Part shown: piece after piece, positions 10,186 to 19,817 of the stretch
Numbering within the stretch: position 1 is the stretch's first letter
Layout of the letters: each line of letters begins with the position of its first letter
Assembly: GCF_016185115.1 (NCBI RefSeq)
Contig: NZ_JACPOF010000017.1
Coordinates: 434,001-498,000, forward strand
Source: Polaromonas sp.
GTDB taxonomy: Bacteria > Pseudomonadota > Gammaproteobacteria > Burkholderiales > Burkholderiaceae_C
Length of the DNA: 64,000 bases
Reading direction: 5' to 3'
Made by a program: the position numbers and the translations under genes
Notes under the pieces: generated by a model
Databases searched by the model: none
What the model was told of the DNA's origin: nothing
The model's input: only the letters and a program-made list of their open reading frames with translations

Positions 10186-11439
10186 TCATGCTTTTTCCCA
10201 AACTGCCGCAAAGAAACCATCGGTATGGTGAAGATGCGGCCACAGGCGCAAATGCGGGCCGCTCACAAGCGTTTCGGCATGCTCCACCCCAAGGTGAGTC
10301 AATAAAGATCCGGTTTCAAGAGGCGTGAATTCTTTATTTGCAGCGCCAAAGGCCTCCGCAATCGCCTCGTTTTCCTGCCTCAGCACGCTGCAGGTCGCGT
10401 AGACCAGCCGGCCGCCCGGTTTCAGCAGGCGCGCGGCGCTTTGCAAAATCGCGGTTTGTTTGGCAACCAGCTCTTCAATCGCCTTGGGGTTCTGCCGCCA
10501 TTTCAGGTCAGGGTTGCGCCTGAGCGTTCCGAGTCCCGAACAGGGCGCATCGACCAGAACCCGGTCGATCTTGCCGGCCAGGCGCTTGATGCGGTCATCG
10601 CGCTCATGCGCAATCGCCACCGGATGCACGTTCGACAAACCGCTGCGCGCCAGCCGCGGTTTGAGCGCATCCAGCCGGTGACCCGAGGTGTCAAAGGCAT
10701 ACAGGCGGCCGGTGTTGCGCATCATGGCGCCCAGGGCCAGGGTTTTGCCGCCTGCACCGGCGCAAAAATCAACCACCATCTCGCCGCGCTTCGCATCAAC
10801 CAGCAAGGCCAGCAACTGCGAGCCTTCGTCCTGCACCTCGATGGCGCCGCGCGTGAAGGCATCAAGTTTGCCCAGTTGGGACTTGTCGGCCAGGCGCAGG
10901 CCCCAGGGCGAATAAGGCGTGGCCACGGTCTTGAGTGATGCCCTGGTCAGCTCCTTCTGGATGTCGGCACGCTTGTCTTTCAGCGTGTTCACGCGCATAT
11001 CAAGCCCGGCTGGGGCATTGAGACTTTCGACCAGCGGCCAGAAGTCGTCGCCGAGCTGCTCCTTGAGCGGCTCGACCAGCCATGCCGGCAGGTTGTGGCG
11101 ATGGAGTTCCATCAAATCGGCCGGTTTGACCTGGTCACACCTTTTTAACCAGTCGATTTCCTGGTCGGTCAGTGCAGCCAGCAGGAAGTCGCGGTCTGCA
11201 GCAAAACCCAGGATCGCCAGCCGGCGCTCGGGCGGGCCGCTACCGTGCTGGGCGAGGTAGGTATAGAGGTTTTTCTTGCGCAATACATCGTATATGGTTT
11301 CGGCAACCGTTGCGCGCTCACGCGGCCCGAGGCGAAACTCGCGGAAATAGCGCGAAAGCACCATGTCTGCCGGGTGGTCAAATTTGAGGACCTGCTTGAG
11401 AAGCTCGGAACAACTGTCGAGTAAGGCTTTAGGATGCAT
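10186..11439 (-). CDS. rsmB: 16S rRNA (cytosine-C5) methyltransferase, RsmB/Sun family
   Basis: 417-aa SAM-dependent RNA m5C methyltransferase. An N-terminal NusB-like helical domain (LLDSCSELLKQVL, LGPRERATVAETIYDVLR) precedes the Rossmann domain with SAM motif VDFCAGAGGKTLALGA, the catalytic DAPCSGLGTLRRNPD and YATCSVLRQENEAI. The frame stays open upstream, but the ATG at 11439 gives the expected N-terminus. No Shine-Dalgarno is seen, because structured repeat element A begins only 5 bp upstream and has taken the place of the usual leader. RsmB is the best fit; a paralogous RsmF-like role cannot be fully excluded. Confidence 0.85.
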   Translation of the reverse strand: MHPKALLDSCSELLKQVLKFDHPADMVLSRYFREFRLGPRERATVAETIYDVLRKKNLYTYLAQHGSGPPERRLAILGFAADRDFLLAALTDQEIDWLKRCDQVKPADLMELHRHNLPAWLVEPLKEQLGDDFWPLVESLNAPAGLDMRVNTLKDKRADIQKELTRASLKTVATPYSPWGLRLADKSQLGKLDAFTRGAIEVQDEGSQLLALLVDAKRGEMVVDFCAGAGGKTLALGAMMRNTGRLYAFDTSGHRLDALKPRLARSGLSNVHPVAIAHERDDRIKRLAGKIDRVLVDAPCSGLGTLRRNPDLKWRQNPKAIEELVAKQTAILQSAARLLKPGGRLVYATCSVLRQENEAIAEAFGAANKEFTPLETGSLLTHLGVEHAETLVSGPHLRLWPHLHHTDGFFAAVWEKA

Positions 11440-11443
11440 AGAG

Positions 11444-11713
11444 GGAACTTGTCCGTGGGTAATTTGGGGCCGCGCAAATGGGTTTTCGTGATGAGCTGCC
11501 AGGCGCAAAATCCAAGGCAAGACTGATGCCTTGCCTGATTTTGCAACAACGCAGATCGCCCGAAAACCCATTTGCCCTGCGGGTTGTGACGAAATCGGGC
11601 GATTTGACTACCAAATCCCTTGCATGGGCATGAGCCCATGCGGCGTGATATTGGCAGCCAACTCATCCCGATTGCGTCGCAACGCGACCCCAAATTACCC
11701 ACGGACAAGTTCC
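11444..11713. repeat. Structured repeat element A with 26-bp terminal inverted repeats
   Basis: 270-bp non-coding element. Perfect 26-bp inverted repeats bound it (11444-11469 and 11688-11713). Arm 1 is a 15-bp stem (GCAAATGGGTTTTCG at 11474-11488 with its complement at 11561-11575) holding a further stem GCAAAATC/GATTTTGC and hairpin CAAGGCA/TGCCTTG. Then comes the linker CCCTGCGGGTTGTGA (11575-11589). Arm 2 opens with GACGAAATCGGG pairing imperfectly near 11666-11677 and holds the hairpin GCATGGGC-ATGA-GCCCATGC. The same layout recurs in element B (29845-30108) with different stem sequences and an identical linker. No coding capacity. It separates the divergent genes rsmB and the DUF1653 gene. 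Confidence 0.85.
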
Positions 11714-11765
11714 TTATTGTCCCACCCCTACTCTTCTCCCAGCCCTTTACCCTTACACCGCAAGC

Positions 11766-12029
11766 ATGTCCGACACAACGCCAGAGAATTTTCCGCCGCT
11801 CATCGAAACGCCACTGGGCCGTTACCGCCACTACAAGGGCATGCTCTACGACGTGGTCGGCACCGTGCGCCACAGCGAAAGTCTGGAGCCCATGACGCTT
11901 TACCGAGCGCTTTACGGGGAGCATGGCTTGTGGGTGCGACCAGCGGCGATGTTCAATGAGGAGGTTGTGATTGAAGGCGTGCAGCAGCCACGGTTCACCA
12001 AGGTTGATGACGCGACACCCATCAAATAA
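11766..12029 (+). CDS. DUF1653 domain protein
   Basis: 87-aa cytoplasmic protein consisting almost entirely of a DUF1653 domain: GRYRHYKGMLYDVVGTVRHS, then TLYRALYGEHGLWVRPAAMF. Families of this kind occur as single small genes of unknown biochemical role. It starts 52 bp after structured element A and ends 25 bp before prfC on the same strand, so the two are probably cotranscribed. Confidence 0.85.
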   Translation: MSDTTPENFPPLIETPLGRYRHYKGMLYDVVGTVRHSESLEPMTLYRALYGEHGLWVRPAAMFNEEVVIEGVQQPRFTKVDDATPIK

Positions 12030-12054
12030 GCGACGTCGTCGATAATCGTGGGTT

Positions 12055-13671
<1,617 letters not shown>

Positions 13672-13778
13672 TTCGGGCGCGGATCGCCGCAAGAGCATTA
13701 CATCGGTAACATTTCCATTGCTTTTGCGGCAAACCATGCGACAGTGCATGGCATTCGAAACCAACCGAGGAAGAGACC

Positions 13779-14078
13779 ATGAAATCCATCATCGCCAGCG
13801 CCGCACTCATCGCCGCCATGAGCCCCGCTTTTGCCCAGATGTACAACTCTGCGCCTGACCCCTGCACGCCGGTGTTTGCCGCCTGCGAAGCTGCCGGTTA
13901 CTCGAAAGACGAAACCGCACCCGCAGGCAAAAAGATCTTCGCGGAATGCGGCGGCCCGCTGATGCACGGTAAAAAGGTTGAGGGCGTCAAGGTCGATGCC
14001 AAGGTTGCAGCACGCTGCACCCGCTTCAAGGCCGACAAGGACAAGTTCGAGAAGAAATGGCAGCTCACCAACAAGTGA
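13779..14078 (+). CDS. Small secreted protein of unknown function
   Basis: 99-aa protein with a signal peptide (cleavage after AFA) and an ~80-aa mature part with four cysteines (DPCTPVFAACEAAGY, AECGGPLMHGKKV, VAARCTRFKAD), suggesting two disulfides in the periplasm. The middle resembles small Burkholderiales proteins with the pattern C-x6-C and LxxGKxVxGV, for which no function is known to me. GAGGAAG lies 6-12 bases before the ATG. It stands alone between prfC and the convergent Lrp-type gene. Confidence 0.75.
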   Translation: MKSIIASAALIAAMSPAFAQMYNSAPDPCTPVFAACEAAGYSKDETAPAGKKIFAECGGPLMHGKKVEGVKVDAKVAARCTRFKADKDKFEKKWQLTNK

Positions 14079-14099
14079 AGGCTACCGCTACAGGCCGCG

Positions 14100-14570
14100 C
14101 TACGCCCGCTGGGGCAACGGCAGCGCAGTCTTGTAGCGCACCTGCTTGAGCGCAAAGCTCGAGCGGATTTTTTCGATGCCCGGGATGGGCGTGAGCTGTT
14201 CCAGGATGAATTTCTCAAGCGCGGCGATATCGGCAATCGCGACGCGAATCAGGTAGTCGCTGTCGCCCGTCATCAAATAGCACTCCATCACCTCATCGTG
14301 CTCGGCGATGCGGCGCTCAAACTCACCCAGCGCCTCCTTGCTTTGTGAGCGCAGGCTGATGGAGATGAACACACTCAAACCCAGCCCCAGCGCCGCCGCA
14401 CTGGCAATTGCCACATAGCGGTCGATCACCTTCGCCGATTCCAGCGCCTTGACGCGCGCAAGGCAAGGCGACGGACTCAAATGCACACGCCGCGCCAGTT
14501 CGACATTGGACAGCGAACCATCACGCTGCAGTTCATCAAGAATCTTCAAATCAATGTTATCAAGCTGCAT
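14100..14570 (-). CDS. Lrp/AsnC family transcriptional regulator
   Basis: 156-aa feast/famine regulator. The N-terminal helix-turn-helix (NIDLKILDELQRDGSLSNVE, then ARRVHLSPSPCLARVKALE) is followed by a RAM/ligand-binding domain (MECYLMTGDSDYLIRVAI). It is divergent from a pyruvate-dehydrogenase-E1-like gene across 106 bp that contain one large palindrome. The pairing of an Lrp-type activator with such an E1 gene recalls mdeR-mdeB of Pseudomonas putida methionine catabolism, although mdeA is not nearby. Its likely role is local control of the neighbouring E1 gene by an amino acid. Confidence 0.9.
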   Translation of the reverse strand: MQLDNIDLKILDELQRDGSLSNVELARRVHLSPSPCLARVKALESAKVIDRYVAIASAAALGLGLSVFISISLRSQSKEALGEFERRIAEHDEVMECYLMTGDSDYLIRVAIADIAALEKFILEQLTPIPGIEKIRSSFALKQVRYKTALPLPQRA

Positions 14571-14604
14571 AAGACTTACAAATTAGGTTTATTCGGCATT
14601 TTAT

Positions 14605-14638
14605 GCTTCAAATAAGGGTTAAAACCCGTTATTGAAGC
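14605..14638. promoter_or_regulatory. 34-bp palindrome, probable Lrp-type operator
   Basis: GCTTCAAATAAGGGTT (14605-14620) is mirrored by AACCCGTTATTGAAGC (14623-14638) with 13 of 16 pairs matching. It is placed between the divergent Lrp-type gene (start 14570) and the E1 gene (start 14677), where an autoregulated Lrp-type protein would bind. Confidence 0.65.
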
Positions 14639-14676
14639 AGCACCTTTCGCGTGAAAGTACGTAAAGTCAAAATGCC

Positions 14677-17322
14677 ATGAATGACACTACCCCACTCCAT
14701 CTTTTGCAGGCTGCGACAGCCATGAACAACATCGATCCTGATCCGCAGGAAACCGCCGAATGGCGCGAAGCCTTCCAGGCGCTGGTCGCCACCCAAGGCC
14801 CCGCACGTGCACGCCAGATGCTGGACGAACTGAGCCGCGTCGCGCGCACCCAGCGCACCGGCTGGCAACCGGATTTGTCGACACCCTATGTCAACAGCAT
14901 TCATGTGAATGAGCAACCGGTTTTCCCGGGCGATCTGGCGATGGAAGAACGGCTGGCGTCATTGATGCGATGGAACGCCCTGGCCATGGTGGTCAAGGCC
15001 AACCAGGCAGAAACCGGCGGCTCGGCAGAGCTGGGCGGCCACATTGCCAGTTATGCCAGTGCGGCCGATTTGTTTGAAACCGGCTTCAACCACTTCTTTC
15101 ATGCGCGTGAAGGCACGGCTGAAGGCCAGCACCGCGGCGACCTCGTGTTTTTCCAGCCGCACAGCGCACCCGGCGTTTACGCACGTGCCTATCTCGAAGG
15201 CCGCCTCGAAGAAAAAGACCTCGGCTTTTACCGGCAGGAACTGACATCGGGCGACGCGCAGGGCCTGTGCAGCTACCCGCACCCCTACCTGATGCCGGAC
15301 TTCTGGCAGTTCCCCACCGGCTCCATGGGCATAGGCCCCATCAGCTCGATTTACCACGCACGTTTCATGCGCTACCTCACGCACCGCCGCCTGCTCGACT
15401 GCACAGGCCGCAAGGTGTGGGGGGTGTTCGGCGACGGCGAGATGGACGAACCCGAATCCATGAGCGCGCTGACGCTGGCCGCACGCGAAGGCCTGGACAA
15501 CATGGTCTGGGTGGTCAATTGCAACCTGCAGCGCCTTGACGGCCCGGTGCGCGGCAATGGCCGCATCATCGATGAGCTTGAAAAACTGTTTGCCGGCGCA
15601 GGCTGGAACGTCATCAAGCTGGTATGGGGCAGCGACTGGGACGGCCTGTTTGCACGCGACCTGACTGGCGCGCTTGCCAGCGCGTTTGCGCACACGGTCG
15701 ACGGCCAGATGCAGACCTTTGCCGCCAAGGACGGCCGCTTTAACCGCGACAACTTCTTCGGCCAGAACGAAGAACTGGCGCGCCTGGCGCAAGGCATGAC
15801 GGACGAACAAATCGACCGCCTCAAGCGCGGCGGCCACGACCTGGTGAAGATCCACGCCGCCTACGCAGCGGCTGCCAACCACAAGGGCCAGCCGACGGTG
15901 ATTCTTGCGCACACCAAAAAGGGCTACGGCATGGGCAGCGCCGGCCAGGGCAAGATGACCACGCACTCGCAGAAAAAATTCGACGAGACCGACCTGCTGG
16001 AGTTCCGCAACCGCTTCAACCTGCCGCTCAGCGACGAGCAGGCCAAAAGCCTGACCTTCTACAAACCGGCTGCCGACAGCGCAGAGATGCAGTACATGCA
16101 CGCCAAACGCACGGCGCTCGGCGGCTACCTGCCCAAACGCGAGACCACTGCGGACATCGTGCCCATCCCCGCCCTGCCTGCCTACGCCAGCTTTGCGCTG
16201 AAGGCCGACGGCAAGGAGATGAGCACCACCATGGCTTTTGTGCGCATCCTGGGTGGCCTGCTGAAAGACGCCGCCCTGGGGCCGAAGATCGTGCCCATCG
16301 TGGCCGATGAAGCGCGCACCTTTGGCATGGCCAACCTGTTCAAGCAGGTCGGCATCTACTCCAGCGTCGGCCAGCGTTATGCGCCTGAAGACATAGGCTC
16401 GGTGCTCAGCTACCGCGAAGCACTGGACGGCCAGATTCTTGAAGAAGGCATCAGCGAAGCCGGCGCACTGGCCAGCTGGACGGCCGCCGCCACCAGCTAC
16501 AGCGTGCACGGCCTGGCCATGTTGCCCTTCTATATTTACTACTCGATGTTCGGCTTCCAGCGTGTGGGCGACCAGATCTGGGCTGCCGCAGACCAGCGCG
16601 CACGTGGCTTTTTGCTGGGCGCCACCTCGGGCCGCACAACACTGGGCGGAGAAGGCCTGCAGCACCAGGACGGCACCAGCCACCTGATTGCAGCGACCAT
16701 CCCGAACTGCAAGGCCTACGACCCGGGTTATGCCTGCGAGCTGGCCGTCATCCTCGACAAGGGCATGCAGGAAATGATGGTCGAGCAGAAGGACGTGTTT
16801 TATTACGTCACGCTGATGAACGAGAACTACGCCCAGCCCGACCTGGTTGCCGGCAGTGAGGCCGACATCATTCGCGGCTGCTACAGCCTGAAACGCTTTG
16901 CCGCAAAGAGCGGGTCAAAAGAGGTCACGCTCATGGGTTCGGGCGCCATCCTGACCGAAGTGGTCAAGGCCGCGCAGCAGCTCGCCGACCAGGGCATCAG
17001 CGCCACGGTGTACAGCGTGACAAGCTGGAGCGAGCTCGCGCGTGATGGCGCGGCCTGCCAGCAGTCGGCGCTTGATGGTGAGGCCAGCGCAAAAACTTTC
17101 GTGGCGCAACAGCTTGAAGCCAGCAAGGGTCCTGTCATCGCGGCGACCGACTACGTGCGCGCCGTGCCCGAGAGCATTCGTGCCTTCCTGCCCGAGGGAC
17201 GCAGCTACCTGACCCTCGGCACCGACGGCTTTGGCCGCAGCGACACGCGTGCGGCGCTGCGCAATTTCTTTGGCGTGGATGCAGCCAGCATCGTGAAGGC
17301 AGCGCTGCACCAGTTGGGCTGA
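14677..17322 (+). CDS. Pyruvate dehydrogenase E1 component, homodimeric type (AceE/MdeB-like)
   Basis: 881-aa thiamine-diphosphate 2-oxoacid dehydrogenase E1. It has the TPP/Mg motif GDGEMDEPESMSALTLA (from residue 252) with NCNLQRLDGPVRGNG, HTKKGYGMGSAGQGK, and the pyrimidine-domain stretches ADEARTFGM and GGEGLQHQDGTSHL, all close to E. coli AceE. The C-terminus stops about 25 residues earlier than E. coli AceE. No E2 or E3 gene adjoins it, so it must borrow those subunits. With the divergent Lrp-type gene it may be a specialised paralogue, for example for 2-oxobutyrate like MdeB. A second in-frame ATG at 14722 is an alternative start. Confidence 0.85.
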   Translation: MNDTTPLHLLQAATAMNNIDPDPQETAEWREAFQALVATQGPARARQMLDELSRVARTQRTGWQPDLSTPYVNSIHVNEQPVFPGDLAMEERLASLMRWNALAMVVKANQAETGGSAELGGHIASYASAADLFETGFNHFFHAREGTAEGQHRGDLVFFQPHSAPGVYARAYLEGRLEEKDLGFYRQELTSGDAQGLCSYPHPYLMPDFWQFPTGSMGIGPISSIYHARFMRYLTHRRLLDCTGRKVWGVFGDGEMDEPESMSALTLAAREGLDNMVWVVNCNLQRLDGPVRGNGRIIDELEKLFAGAGWNVIKLVWGSDWDGLFARDLTGALASAFAHTVDGQMQTFAAKDGRFNRDNFFGQNEELARLAQGMTDEQIDRLKRGGHDLVKIHAAYAAAANHKGQPTVILAHTKKGYGMGSAGQGKMTTHSQKKFDETDLLEFRNRFNLPLSDEQAKSLTFYKPAADSAEMQYMHAKRTALGGYLPKRETTADIVPIPALPAYASFALKADGKEMSTTMAFVRILGGLLKDAALGPKIVPIVADEARTFGMANLFKQVGIYSSVGQRYAPEDIGSVLSYREALDGQILEEGISEAGALASWTAAATSYSVHGLAMLPFYIYYSMFGFQRVGDQIWAAADQRARGFLLGATSGRTTLGGEGLQHQDGTSHLIAATIPNCKAYDPGYACELAVILDKGMQEMMVEQKDVFYYVTLMNENYAQPDLVAGSEADIIRGCYSLKRFAAKSGSKEVTLMGSGAILTEVVKAAQQLADQGISATVYSVTSWSELARDGAACQQSALDGEASAKTFVAQQLEASKGPVIAATDYVRAVPESIRAFLPEGRSYLTLGTDGFGRSDTRAALRNFFGVDAASIVKAALHQLG

Positions 17323-17335
17323 CGAGAGGCAAACA

Positions 17336-17372
17336 AAAGCCCCGCATGGCGCAAACCATGCGGGGCTTTTTC
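17336..17372. terminator. Bidirectional terminator between E1 and fasciclin genes
   Basis: Perfect 14-bp stem (AAAGCCCCGCATGG at 17336-17349 with its complement at 17356-17369), six-base loop, T run after it on the plus strand and A-rich sequence before it. It lies between convergent genes and can serve both. Confidence 0.92.
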
Positions 17373-17408
17373 ATTTCATGCAGGCCTCAAACAAGAGGCC
17401 GACAGAAA

Positions 17409-17963
17409 TTACTTAGGCAGCAGAACCTTGTCAACGACGTGGATCACGCCGTTGGACTGGTACACGTCAGCGATGGTCACGGTGGCAGAGCCGCCTTTTT
17501 CATCCATGACCATGACCTTGCCGCCAGCTGCCGATGCGGTCAGCGTGCCGCCGGCAGCGGTCTTCAGCATGGCCTTGCCGCCGCCAGCCGCGATGGCCTT
17601 GGTCAGTGCCGCTGCGTCCATCTTGCCGGGCACCACGTGGTAGGTCAGCACGCCGGTCAGCGCGCCCTTGTTTTCCGGCTTGAGCAGGGTGTCAACCGTG
17701 CCGGCAGGCAGCGCTGTAAAAGCGGCGTTGGTCGGTGCAAACACGGTGAACGGGCCGGCGCTCTTGAGCGTGTCGACCAGGCCTGCAGCCTTGACGGCGG
17801 CGACCAGCGTGGTGTGGTCTTTTGAGTTGACGGCGTTGTCAACGATGTCCTTGCTGGCATACATGGGCGCGCCACCGACGGTGACCTGCGCGAACGCCGA
17901 TGCTGCGCTGAAGCCCATGGCCAGTGCCAGGCCGATGGAAGCGATCTTGTGTGTTGTCTGCAT
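17409..17963 (-). CDS. Secreted fasciclin (FAS1) domain protein
   Basis: 184-aa protein with a signal peptide (cleavage at AFA-QV) and a single FAS1 domain of about 135 residues: TTLVAAVKAAGLVDTLKS, FTVFAPTNAAFTALP (the H1/YH-type core), VLTYHVVPGKM, and a C-terminal NGVIHVVDKVLLP. FAS1 domains mediate adhesion or small-ligand binding outside the cytoplasm. The gene stands alone and has a long upstream region with a strong palindrome at 18232. An AAGGAC sequence precedes the ATG. Confidence 0.93.
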   Translation of the reverse strand: MQTTHKIASIGLALAMGFSAASAFAQVTVGGAPMYASKDIVDNAVNSKDHTTLVAAVKAAGLVDTLKSAGPFTVFAPTNAAFTALPAGTVDTLLKPENKGALTGVLTYHVVPGKMDAAALTKAIAAGGGKAMLKTAAGGTLTASAAGGKVMVMDEKGGSATVTIADVYQSNGVIHVVDKVLLPK

Positions 17964-18231
17964 GTGAAGTCCTTTGGATTTGGTTTGGAACAGAAGCCGA
18001 AATCAACATTGATTCAAGCGGCTGAACTGAATACGAAGGCCGATGCAGCAATGGATGTGCAAAGCGGTCTTGGCCTTGCGGCGGGCTTGGACATTTCGCC
18101 GTTTGAATCCAAAACATGAAAGCCTGCGAACTCGCGATCTGAAAAGTCCGCGCATCCCGGCCTGGCAGACCCCAGCAATAGCCGGGAATGGCTTTTTGAG
18201 GCCTTGCAATTGAAATTTAACGTATACGGCA

Positions 18232-18257
18232 AATTTTTAACGTGTACGTTAAAAATT
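18232..18257. promoter_or_regulatory. Perfect 26-bp palindrome, probable repressor operator
   Basis: AATTTTTAACGT, two bases, then its exact complement ACGTTAAAAATT. A related half site TTTAACGTATACG lies at 18216-18228. It lies 269 bp before the fasciclin start and behind purN. The AACGT-N2-ACGTT core resembles TetR- or MerR-type operators; no regulator gene adjoins it. The rest of the region 17964-18231 shows nothing else recognisable. Confidence 0.55.
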
Positions 18258-18309
18258 GGATTTCGGGCCTGTCAGGAGTACGTCAAGGCATTCAAAACCC
18301 GGAAAAACA

Positions 18310-18390
18310 GCCAAAAATAGGCCGTTTTCAGGCACGAAAATGGCTGCAGCCCTTTAAATACGCACGTGAGACGCTAGCAAATAAATAGCA
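18310..18390 (+). repeat. 80-bp dispersed intergenic repeat, copy 1
   Basis: Starts GCCAAAAATAGGCCGTTTT, then an AT-rich part with TAAATACGCACGTGAG, GCTA and a final AATAGCA. The copy at 35597-35676 shares these blocks in the same order and length. It ends 1 bp before the purN stop codon complement, in the 3' flank of purN. Similar repeats are common between genes in Comamonadaceae. Confidence 0.7.
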
Positions 18391-18391
18391 A

Positions 18392-18985
18392 TCAACGTGC
18401 TGCAAGCAGTGTACGGACTGCCGCCGGATACACCCGGTGCTCCTGCGTGAGCACACGCGCTGCCAGCGTGCGGGCGTCGTCACCCGCCAGCACGGGCACC
18501 ACCGCCTGCGCAAGGATGGGACCGTGGTCGAGGTCGGCCGTCACCAGGTGCACGGTAGCGCCCGCGACCTTGCAGCCCGCATCAATCGCACGCTGATGGG
18601 TGTTGAGCCCGGTGAAGGCCGGCAGCAGTGAGGGATGGATGTTGACGAGCCGCCCTGCGTAGTTCGCGACGAAACCGGGCGTGAGGATACGCATGAAACC
18701 GGCGAGTACAACGAGTGCCGGGTTGTAGCTGTCGATCAGCTGCTGCAGCGCGGCGTCGAAGGCCTCACGCGATGCAAACTGTTTGTGGTCAAGCACCTGT
18801 GTTGAAATGCCCAGGGCTCGGGCGAAGTTCAGACCTTCCGAATCAGCTCGGTTGCTGATCACGCAGGCGATACCGGCGCCGAGTTTGCCCTGCCAGTTCT
18901 CCTTCTGCGCCGCCTCGGCAATGGCCACCATGTTGGAGCCATTGCCCGAGATCAGAATAACAATGTTCTTTTTTGTAGCAGCCAT
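18392..18985 (-). CDS. purN: Phosphoribosylglycinamide formyltransferase
   Basis: 197-aa folate-dependent GAR transformylase, third step of purine synthesis. Catalytic residues align with E. coli N106/H108/D144 as Asn115, His117 (VNIHPSLLPAF) and Asp153 (TADLDHGPILAQ); the phosphate loop SGNGSNM is at the N-terminus. It stands alone, with purM not adjacent. It is divergent from the yceH-like gene, the two starts being 43 bp apart. Confidence 0.96.
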   Translation of the reverse strand: MAATKKNIVILISGNGSNMVAIAEAAQKENWQGKLGAGIACVISNRADSEGLNFARALGISTQVLDHKQFASREAFDAALQQLIDSYNPALVVLAGFMRILTPGFVANYAGRLVNIHPSLLPAFTGLNTHQRAIDAGCKVAGATVHLVTADLDHGPILAQAVVPVLAGDDARTLAARVLTQEHRVYPAAVRTLLAAR

Positions 18986-19028
18986 AGCCCCCTAGTTTAT
19001 TGGCCTTTCCCGTCCCAACTTTCGCTCC

Positions 19029-19724
19029 ATGACCCTGAAGACCCTGACTCCCATCGAAGCACGCGTACTCGGCACGCTGATGGAAAAAGCCCGCACAGTC
19101 CCTGACAGCTATCCGCTCAGCCTTAACGCGCTCGTGCTGGGCTGCAACCAGAAAACCAGCCGTGACCCGTTGATGGAGGTGGGTGACGACGAAGCGCGCG
19201 CCGCCATCGACAGCCTCAAGCAGCAAAGCCTGGTGTTTGAAGGCAGCTCCAGCCGTGTGCCGCGCTTTGAGCACAATTTCCAGCGCGCAGCCGCCACCAG
19301 CGAGGCGCAGTCCGTCGTCATGGGCCTGTTGATGCTGCGCGGCCCGCAGACGCCTGCCGAGCTTAGGACCAGCGGCGAACGCTGGTACAAATTTACCGAT
19401 GCAGCTGCCGTTGAAGCCGTCCTGCTGGAGTTGCAGCAACGCGGCGAAGACGGCGGCCAGGCCATGGTGCTCAAGCTGCCGCGTGCGCCGGGCGCGCGCG
19501 AGCAGCGCTGGGTACACCTGCTGTGTGGCGAACCGGACATCACCGCCATGGTGGCAGCGACGCCGACCTCATCAGATGCATCGGACCTGCTGGCCCGGGT
19601 GACAGCGCTTGAAAACATGGTTGCGCGCCTGAAAGCCGACAACGCCCAATTGCGCGGGCACATCGGCACCATCAGCGACCAGTTGGGCATCACGCTGGCA
19701 GATGGTGACGCGCCGGTGACCTGA
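19029..19724 (+). CDS. YceH family protein (DUF480)
   Basis: 231-aa protein with the DUF480 tandem winged-helix fold: LTPIEARVLGTLMEKARTVP, PLSLNALVLGCNQKTSRDP and VMGLLMLRGPQTPAELR. The C-terminal ~40 residues form a predicted coiled coil (LLARVTALENMVARLKADNA). Function is unknown; the fold suggests a nucleic-acid-binding or regulatory role. It is divergent from purN. Confidence 0.9.
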   Translation: MTLKTLTPIEARVLGTLMEKARTVPDSYPLSLNALVLGCNQKTSRDPLMEVGDDEARAAIDSLKQQSLVFEGSSSRVPRFEHNFQRAAATSEAQSVVMGLLMLRGPQTPAELRTSGERWYKFTDAAAVEAVLLELQQRGEDGGQAMVLKLPRAPGAREQRWVHLLCGEPDITAMVAATPTSSDASDLLARVTALENMVARLKADNAQLRGHIGTISDQLGITLADGDAPVT

Positions 19725-19817
19725 TTTGTCCCCGCCTTGACAAGCCAAAAAGCACATTCGTGCTAAAACCCTCCCAGATCACATTGACCGCGCAACGACA
19801 GCAAACGGAGACAAGAC

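Noticed and set aside
11444..11713. Element A as an attC site or integron cassette
   Set aside because: The linker GTTGTGA does not fit the GTTRRRY/RYYYAAC core sites, and there is no cassette array or integrase.
14959..16683. 574-codon open frame on the minus strand
   Set aside because: It is antisense to the E1 gene, whose motifs are unambiguous; the frame is His/Ala/Val-rich without family resemblance, as expected of a GC-rich shadow frame.
18014..18232. Small minus-strand ORF starting beside the 26-bp palindrome
   Set aside because: It starts with TTG, has no ribosome-binding site and no recognisable sequence; taken as non-coding.
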